This document shows positions 55,741 through 64,000 of a stretch of DNA of 64,000 nt, one piece after another; the stretch's first letter is position 1, and every line of letters starts with the position of its first letter. Source of the stretch: Diadema setosum. Taxonomy: Eukaryota > Echinodermata > Echinoidea > Diadematoida > Diadematidae. The stretch lies in assembly GCA_033980235.1 (NCBI GenBank), contig CM067067.1:11014901-11078900 (forward strand), written 5' to 3'. The position numbers and the translations under genes were made by a program. The notes under the pieces are model-generated. The model did no database searches and had not been told where the DNA came from. It worked only from the letters and a program-made list of their open reading frames with translations.

Positions 55741-55935
55741 CATGGCCGGCGCCACGTTTTCAAAAAAAAAGGGGGGGGCACTTCATAACTACTTGTGGTG
55801 CTACTTCCGGGTTTCATCAGCTGACAAGCAAAAAAAAAAAAAAAAAAAGGGGGGGGGGGGGGCCTTCAGCGCAACTGGTTCCACTTCCTTGTTAAACAAG
55901 CAACCCCCCCCCCCCCCCCGTTCCGCTAGCCCTGT
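55741..55935. mobile_element. hAT-like MITE (copy 4, ends degraded)
   Basis: Has GGGGGGGCACTTCATAACTA, GTGCTACTTCCGGGTTTCAT and CAGCTGAC, shared with copies 2 and 3, plus A, G and C tracts, but the GGCGGATCC ends are not clean. Confidence 0.5.
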
Positions 55936-58129
55936 GAGAGGTAAGTTCACACGTCTTTTTTATCATTCTTTTCTTACATCATGACCTTAAACAAATTTTT
56001 ATTGTATATAGTTATATTTCAAAGTTTTGAAATTACGAATGCTCAATATCTCCTATAGTAACGATCTCATGTCCAGATAATTCAAGGCGCATAACCTAAT
56101 CAATTAAGGTCATGTCAGTTTCAAAACAAGCGCTATAGGGGGGGGGGAGGATTTGCGTTGAACTTCAGTTCAATTTGGAAAGTGTGCTCCTTTAGAGTGC
56201 TGGGTTATTTGATTTGCTTTCTGTTTGTTTGTTGTTGGGGTTTTTTTTTTTGTTTGTTTTTTTAGGACTTTACATTAGCCTGAAGATAGAGTGGAATTTA
56301 CAGGGTTATTCGCTACGCAAAAACAGTGAAAAGTAATCATGTTCTTGGGCGGGGTCTTTCTTGGGTTCTCATATTTAATGCACTAAGAGGATCGTCTACG
56401 TTTTAAGCGCGCATAAACGCCTTCGCATCTCTCCCGCGCATCGCTGAGTAATGCCTGTTTAGATCTTACGCTTATAGGGGATTTTTGTCATCATTTTATT
56501 TGTTTGTTTGTTTGTTAATTGGTCCCCTTGTTTGCTTCAGAAAGGAGAGTATTGACGTGATTGGAATATAGAGAACTAAAAATAGAAATATTCTGGGAAT
56601 TATTTTGTCATGTTCCTCTGCTCTGCGATAGGAGTGGAAGTGACATCATCAGTGACGATCTAGACGTCACAAAAATATCTGATGAATTTACTACTATACT
56701 CATTATGCATAAACAACCACAAAGAGGCAATAAGTAAAAGGATTATGCTGACAAATCAGAGTGACGTCGAACTGAAAAAAAAATCCGTTTGCTGTAAGCC
56801 GACCCCTTGGGGCATCAACTCTATCAAACGCATCAGTGGCAAGTTCATTGATGGAATTACTTTCTGTACAGTCTCGAAGGATAGATATGCGCACAACACT
56901 GATCAGTTATAGTACTGAGTACTTCCTTGATTGTACTCTGCATCATTGCTAGTATTATTCATACACAAAGATTAAACGTGAATACAGCAGGGTTTTTTTT
57001 TTTTACACCAGCTTATGCCCCCCCCCCAAAAAAAAAAAAAAATAAAAAAATAAAATAAAATAAAAATCTGGGTTTTGTAGAGAATGAGAAAAATAAAAAA
57101 TATTTCCTCCCATCGCATCGTATGAAATGATGGCGAAAAAAAAAAAGAATAACGAAAGTATGAAATACATGTGACTATATAGTATCTTGCTCCCATGCAT
57201 TTTGCTCGTTTGCAAACATGTAAGTTACCATCTGTCATGCCATGACAATTGTATTAAAATTTCCTTCCATAATCGGCTATACCCTGGAAATTATCACACA
57301 AGTATACACATTCACATGCATACACGCGTGAAAATACAAATGAGACGATGACGTTTTAATCCGAGTCAACAAGTTAGTTCAGAAAGTATGTTGTGATACA
57401 ACTCGTTCCTTCTTAATGCAGACGGACCAGCTGAAAAACAAACAAAGACAAAATAAAACAACACAAAAAGTACGGAATAAAGGACCAGAAAAAAAATCGT
57501 GATTAACTAAGCTAAAGTTCACTTTGATTTGCAACGCGGGTGTTGTTAGAGTGCTATAAGATTTCTACTTATTATTGTTATCAGGGGATTGCGTGGTTAT
57601 CAAATTGTGTTTGTTTTGGCATTCTACTTATTTGATATATCACCTTACATATCAATATTGCAATGTCGATTCCAGGAGCTGTCTTCCGTACTCGCTTTTA
57701 CAAAGCAGTTCATATTCACTTTTAACATCTAATGCGTTGGAAAGAGATTTCTTCATTGTGTGTCAAGAAGATATAATCATCAATACTTTCCTAGCACGCA
57801 CAAAGTGCATAACAATTGCAAGAGTTGTTAGCGAATGAAGAGATTATCTGTAAATAGACCGACTGGGTTATCCAGATTCAGATCATACTGTGGTCCTTAA
57901 GCATTGAATTGCATGACTCGTGTCTATACACAATATGCATACATAAACATTATGTATATCATTTTTTTATACGAAAATTAATCTACAAGGTTTTTTAAAT
58001 TATATAGCATTAAAAATAATAAGAAAACAAAACTGCACATATGCACTTGCGCCCTGACTCACCTTTGCACTGATGCATTTTGTAGCTACCCTACTCGGTT
58101 ATATGATATATATTAAATGATTTGTAAAG

Positions 58130-58456
58130 AAGTACAAGCCATATTGCTTTCCAGAGGCCGCCATCAAACTCAAGCTTCAGCTTAGAGATGACGGTCTCCT
58201 GCATATTGTATGTATTAATTCGATTGAATAAGCAATGATTTTCCAATTGTTTTTGTATGATTATAATTCACCTATTCATTAGTGATACATTATGATATAT
58301 GACATATAAATTATATGATTATATTCATATTCATTTTGTGTTGGATATTAATGTGATTAGTGTTGGAAAATAATATTGTTTGTTACGTTGTATATACTTT
58401 GTGAAAAATGCAGCAATAAATCAAATCAAATCAAATCAAATCAAATCAAATCAAAT
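58130..58456 (+). mobile_element. LINE 3' end with (AAATC)n tail
   Basis: From CCAGAGGCCGCCATCAAACT and GATGACGGTCTCCTGCAT, through AT-rich sequence, to GCAGCAATAAA and about eight TCAAA repeats (58417-58456). A simple-repeat tail after AATAAA is typical of CR1/L2-type LINE 3' ends. Confidence 0.55.
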
Positions 58457-58559
58457 ATAAAGTGTGGCCAAACCAAGTGATGAACCTCGATTAAGGTGTC
58501 AAGTGTCACGTTTGCCGTCACCTGCTTTTTCTTGGGTCAGATGATGATGTCATCTGATC

Positions 58560-58725
58560 TTATTTCCATCTATTTTTTGTAATAATATTTCTAATTGTAT
58601 TTTATTAATTATGATTCTAAAGTGAAATATGATACGTAATGCATATATTGTATTTTGGTGATGCTGCATTCTGCCAAAAGATGTGAAATAAACTAGTCTT
58701 GAAACTTGAAACTTGAAACTTGAAG
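58560..58725 (+). mobile_element. LINE 3' end with (CTTGAAA)n tail
   Basis: AT-rich sequence ending GTGAAATAAACTAGT then TCTTGAAACTTGAAACTTGA (58697-58725). A second non-LTR tail with a different 7-bp repeat. Confidence 0.5.
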
Positions 58726-59554
58726 TATAGGGTTATTATCTATGGTCTATATATGGTCAAAGACCGCTGGCGTCTGATTGGTATATCCTTAAGTTGCAAA
58801 GATAATATTTTCCGGAGGTTCGGAAGACAACAGTCTCAACAGATCATAATGCGACACTAAAGTACTCATTTTAATTTAAATGCTTTGATATGAGGGTCGT
58901 GTTTCAGGCGGGGAAACCCGACGTAAACTTGATTGTTGTCAACTAAACGTTGTTTTCGCGCCAATTTGTGGCCTTTCTTTCGATTTGCTGCGCTGCGCTT
59001 TATACTTGGATAAATATTTGTATTTTTGTGCACTCAAGCAAAATCCCAAGTAAATACTCCCTGTTGGCGAGCACTTTCTCGATTGTGTCCTGTGTGAGGT
59101 TGTTGAAGAAATATCCGAAATTCTCTATAAAGCAGGGCCCAAATCAAGCATGAGTGAATTGTGACAATACACCTGATTTGAGTTCATCATACATATGGGA
59201 ATTCGGGATAACACTTTTTAGCGACGAAAATAATATTCCAAGTTCAAGGAAACTTCAGAGAGCGAGCGCCATTTTTACAGGGTTTAAAGGGATAAGATGA
59301 GATAAACATGAGGAAGAGATTCATGCTGATTTGCTGATAAGTGACGAATGTCATCATTTCACCTAAGAAATATTGGAAGAGCTTAAAATGGCGACAGGAA
59401 GTTGTTGGTCATTGCATTTGGGTGGACGTACAAATAAGGTTACGTTAGTGATGTGTATGATGGTCAACTGAGTATTTTTTAACTATACAGATAAGTTCAT
59501 GTGATCTTTAAACAATTCATAACAATCTAGCCAAAGTGGAAAGGGTGCACGTTA

Positions 59555-60012
59555 AGAGCTCAACACCCACGAATCATACAGCCCACGAGTCATACCGCCC
59601 ACAAAATTAGTTATACAGCTCACGAGTCATACAGCCGACGAGTTAGACGCTAAGTGAAAAAATTCCCACGAGCACACAAGTAAAATAGGCCCAGGAGCTT
59701 AACGGTCCAGTAACACGAACTAGACACAAGGCAAACAACAAGAATAAGGCCCACGGACTGTAGACACTAGGTAAACAAGGCCCACACACTTGCCATTACA
59801 TCACGGGGCTTAATTTACGAGGTCTCGGGACTTTTTTTCCTTATGATAGTGTCGAGCTTGAGGGCCTTATCATTTTGCCTAGTGTGTAGCTCGTGGGCCT
59901 AATTTACTTGGTTTCCATATAGCTGCATAACTCGTGGGTGTTTTAGTCATGGATCGTTTTCAGTGTCCAGCTCATGGGTCGTGTATGACTTGTGGGTGCC
60001 TAGCTCGTGAGA
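59555..60012. mobile_element. TU-like fold-back element (copy 2)
   Basis: Left arm: repeats of about 16 bp such as CACGAGTCATACAGCC read several times (59568-59650), then AAGTAAAATAGGCCCAGGAG. Right arm: the reverse, AGCTCGTGGGCCTAATTTAC (about 59886) and CTCGTGGGTG, ATGACTTGTGGGTGCCTA, AGCTCGTGAGATG to the end. Better preserved as an inverted repeat than copy 1, 5 kb away. Confidence 0.7.
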
Positions 60013-63000
60013 TGACCCCGTGGAACGTGCAAAAGGACACTGCCATGCATGGTCCACATGACATCAAGGAAAGGTGTCATGTGCCTCACATTTGTCGCAT
60101 CAAGATATTTAGTCGAATTGAAATTAGATTAATGCTCAAGTTGTAATACCAAAGTTATCAAAACTATAGAGAATAAACCTAAACTATAATACATATACGG
60201 TCGTATGGTGCATAAAATGTCGCTAAATCCATTTGAAATATACCAATATGATCTTTCTTGCAAATCAGAGTACCTATAGTACTACGAGACCGACGATGTG
60301 TCGTCAGTTGTCGTTGATGCCACATTTTGTTTAATTGTACTCGCTCTGACTGATTGATTCGTCACTTCGTGTACAGTAGCGATCCTCTGACCCGTGCTGA
60401 CACGCAGGTTAAAGTTGAACATGTTCATTAATATTGTCTCACATTTTTGTATAGGAGAGACAACATGAATTCAAAATGAACTGTCCCTTGTGTCAAAGAC
60501 TAGTTAGATAAATAATGGGGGGGGGGGGACACGTGTACGTATGGACAGTCATCACTGTTGAAAAATGAAAAATGAATAAGAACTTGTAATTTTACAGTTT
60601 CACGTCATTTCACGAAATAGTGATATTGGTAGCAATCATTATGTAAATAAGATGAAGTGCTGATGCACTTCCCCTCGGTATTTGGCGTTGTATATTTCCT
60701 AAAGTGAGACTCATGAGATTTTCAAAGGCAGCGTTTGAAGGTCTTTGCGACTAATTCTGTACATCCTGTAGACCACATCGCGTAAATTAAACCTTTAATT
60801 ACTAATATTCATAATAGGTTTGAGTGCAAAATTTGTGCACGTACATCTCACGCATTGACATAGAAAGGGTCAAGAGTGAAATTTCTCCACGTCTCGCTGG
60901 AATGTTCTGCTGCGAGTATTCAGCATCGCCCTGGGCTCTGATGAGACGAGGGCTTGATAGACCAGAGGCATACCATCCAAGCTTGCCAGAGCGAGAAGCA
61001 AGATTAAAAAGGAATGGAGGGATAGCTTGTTTAAGCTTTATATTTGACCTAGAATGAGCGCAAGATGTTTGTACGCTCGCAGGAACTTTCGGAACGCACC
61101 CTTGGGAACAGAATTTGAAAGCTATGAATATATTTACTGAGGTTGAAGTTTACCTCCTGTGTGCTCAGGGATCCAAATTAAGGTCATGACAACAGCTTCA
61201 AATTACTAATTGACAGATAGCAACTATTTGGAAGAGCGATTCACTTTTTTTTTTTCTCACAGCTATACGAAGATCGTTTTAAGTGTAGATCATTTCTAGC
61301 ATCATTACGTGGCATGTTAGTGGAGAGGAAAAATACCAAAGCATAGATAAGAATGCCCGGATGATATGGATATTACACTATGATATTCAAATTTCTAGAA
61401 AACATAAACGAGACCATGCAGCGATTAGACTGTACAACGATTCTTATATAAAGCAGATCACAGAGCTCCATGAATCTGCAACCACAATCTCAAAGATCTT
61501 TCTCTCCGCATTTCGATTGTATGTATGTTTGTGTGTGCGTGCGTATAGGTGTTTGTCAGTGTTCCAAGAACATTTCCAAACCAGAACAAACATTAAAAGT
61601 TTAAAACAGAAGTTGAACCTCATCTAAGTTATTTATAATTCTGCCCCCTAAAAGAAAAAAAATTAAAAATCGAAAGACAGAATAGAGAATTTTAAAAAAG
61701 GCATTTAAGTGATAATTTTTGTAGTGGTTTTTCGCAACATCGTTTTGATGGTAGCTGGATTTCGAGCCTGAACCTGTGAAATCTGTTTTCCATTTCGTAC
61801 ACATGCACCTGTCCTATATAGCTAGTCCTCCCTGAAGAGCTATCATACGATAAAAGAAGGAAAAGAGGTCGTTTTGGAGAGGAAATCTCTGTGAAAAGGA
61901 GGCAGTATATCATATTCTTCGGCGACTTTGATTACATGAGCTGCCAAGGGTTCTCAATAGCGATTGTTTGGATAAGTCAGAGAACAGATGAGCGTTCAAG
62001 AGTTCAAAGACGTGTGCTACAATATTTCCAATTTCGATCATCTCTCTCGTTGAAAATTACGCCGGGCAGCCCTTGGGTTAGCCAGTTCAAAAGGTCAGTC
62101 ATCGCATAAATGCAGAATCATCACTACCAGATTTGGAAAGCTCGTGATAGAGCGCAAATCAGAATCAAGTGAGGATGGGAGAGTCCCTTATCACTTGCAA
62201 TAAATCAGATCCAACGATATACTATTACTTCGCACAAGCAGCAGTTTCATCAGACATCAATCTTAGGTAATTGTGTTATTCGGGAAGGAAAAAATCACAT
62301 CAAATCATGATCTCCCCATTCTTTGCAACAACTTACTGACTTATCACCAGATTAATACGAGATCTTGAAGGGGAAGCTGTATCTCCAGATAAGATCTCCG
62401 AGCCATGTTTGACTGGTATATCCGTGCTGTCTTCTTCTACCACGAGGATATACAGTGAGAGGGGAAAATGACACTAGTTTAGTGATAAATTCTCCGGGAA
62501 ACTCCTGCAGCGAAGGCGCTGACAATGCATACTCCAAGGAATAAATAATGAACTTTAGGACGCAATTTCGTTTTTCATGTTGTCAGTTGACAAATAAACT
62601 TTAGGAGTGTTGGCGCTGCGTGGATATATAGTGATGATAAGTTGCTCCTCAAGAAACATATATAGTGATCTCAATGAAGAGACTGCCCTTGGTAAATTTG
62701 AGTGTCATCATCATCAGTATCATTTTCTTCCCATTTTTTCATTTATTTCATATCCAACAAGCATGTAATTGCAACAAGACATTTGAATTCACACACACAC
62801 CCAAAAGCAGTACAACATTACTTTAAAAATACTATGAACTTATATACAATGAATACTGTGACTTTTATGATAAATGCCGAATCAACTCCACAATCTTTAT
62901 CATCAGCACTAGTCGTGGTACCCCGTCGTGATAGTTACCATTGCTGTTGTTATTACATCGTTCGTAGCCGAGGGAGGTGAGACAATATAATAGTCGTGAT

Positions 63001-63390
63001 AGCGGTAAAAAAAAAAGGAATATAATGGCACTTTGGTTCTAAGCAGAACATTTCTTACGATAAGGGGCTTGCATTAAATGGATGTACAGCACGGTCTTTG
63101 GACCTCTCCGCTTGCATGAAATGATAAGTACGTTTTTTTTTTTTTTCTTGCTTGCCGATCACAAATTATTATAGAAATCTGCCCAGTTAGCGGACTTTGG
63201 GTCCCTAAGTTATATATGATTAAAGGCTGTTGTTGCCAAAACGTTTGGTACAGTTTGGCATAGATAAAGTGCCAGCACCAGTGTCATCATCTCGAGGCCA
63301 AATTAGCAGAAAGGTTAACAAAGGTGGACAAAATGATACGAATTCATCAGTGATAGAATATGGATATAGTGGACGTGGTAGTTGAATGTA

Positions 63391-63398
63391 TAGTAGTA

Positions 63399-63476
<78 letters not shown>

Positions 63477-63484
63477 GTAGTATA

Positions 63485-63558
<74 letters not shown>

Positions 63559-63628
63559 CATGTAGTAGTAATACTAATAGTAGTAGTTTGTAGTAGTGGT
63601 AGTAGTAGAAATAGTAGCAGAAGAGTAG
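63391..63628. repeat. (TAG)n trinucleotide array of about 240 bp
   Basis: TAG/GTA repeats with occasional ATTAG, TATAG and ACATGTAG interruptions. Long serine, valine or tyrosine frames across it are artefacts of the repeat. Confidence 0.97.
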
Positions 63629-64000
63629 TGTAGCATTGTTGTACAGCTCAGTAGTAGCAGGAGTAACGATATCAGAAGTACTTATAAATGCAGTTGTAGT
63701 TTCATCATTTCAAATAATTTCATATGATATCAATCAGCAAAATTCGCAGAAAATGGAAAACCATGAAAACCATGAAAATCATAAATCATATTATGCAGGG
63801 GATGAATCCCATCTTTTCTATGATTTCACTCCATCCACAGACTCAATCTTGGTAAAATATATCATGGGGCATTATCAATTCTAATTGATATTCACCCTTT
63901 TCCTTGATTACTTTCAGTATTCATCCAATATGCAGTTGTTGTTTTTCTTTTCTCAATCTGATACCTCTTTGGAAATTATAACGGAAAGGTTGATTGCACT

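Larger units (their letters stand above)
44586..64000. other. Probable long intron of the ACE-like gene
   Basis: No later M2-peptidase block (such as the HEMGH helix or the regions around it) is visible in plus-strand frames, so the first intron probably spans the rest of the window. The stretch carries TA repeats, MITEs, hAT-like elements, TU-like fold-back elements, LINE 3' ends, a (TAG)n array and one unexplained minus-strand ORF at 50.7-51.0 kb. Nothing further is recognised in 60.1-63.3 kb. Confidence 0.5.

Noticed and set aside
63220..63593. Long tyrosine/leucine and valine/serine frames
   Set aside because: They are translations of the (TAG)n microsatellite.

Overview
This is a 64-kb piece of an intron-rich, AT-rich animal genome, not a bacterial or viral one. 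Open reading frames are short, and protein homology appears only as exons of about 50-200 bp bounded by GT/AG (once GC/AG) splice signals. Conserved deuterostome-type proteins sit among many small DNA transposons, LINE tails and microsatellites. A tandem-repeat element like the sea-urchin Tsp or bivalve pearl elements, and fold-back elements built of about 16-bp repeats like sea-urchin TU elements, suggest an echinoderm, most likely a sea urchin. The species is not certain.

Layout. (1) 593-18020, minus strand: fourteen coding exons of cullin-1 (CUL1), the scaffold of SCF ubiquitin ligases. They join in frame into residues 1-633 of a protein of about 775. The C-terminal part, with the neddylation site, lies to the left of the window. 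A 5'UTR acceptor is visible at 18020 and a possible promoter region near 22.3-22.7 kb. (2) 22958-23029, plus: an intact tRNA-Gln(TTG) gene. (3) 23-30.5 kb: intergenic, with MITEs and a tRNA-derived SINE. (4) 30536-37455, minus: the ATXN7L3 (Sgf11) gene of the SAGA deubiquitinase module. Nine exons are clear and a first exon is proposed, giving 354 residues in all. (5) 37.5-44.3 kb: intergenic, with a nested transposon cluster and an L1/Tx1-type LINE remnant. (6) 44364-44585, plus: the first coding exon (signal peptide and N-terminus) of an angiotensin-converting-enzyme-like M2 peptidase. No later exon was recognised in the remaining 19 kb, which holds mobile-element copies, two TU-like fold-back elements, LINE 3' ends and a 240-bp TAG microsatellite.

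CUL1 and ATXN7L3 both act in ubiquitin pathways (adding and removing ubiquitin respectively), but nothing in the sequence shows they are co-regulated. The most unusual content is in the repeats: a 158-bp tandem-repeat element inside CUL1 that carries many AGGTCA direct repeats, a GC-AG intron in CUL1, a pre-miRNA-sized hairpin inside ATXN7L3, three MITE families that share TTAAAGGG-like ends, and the pair of TU-like elements. All splice sites were placed by eye from homology and reading-frame continuity; no alignment or expression data were available.
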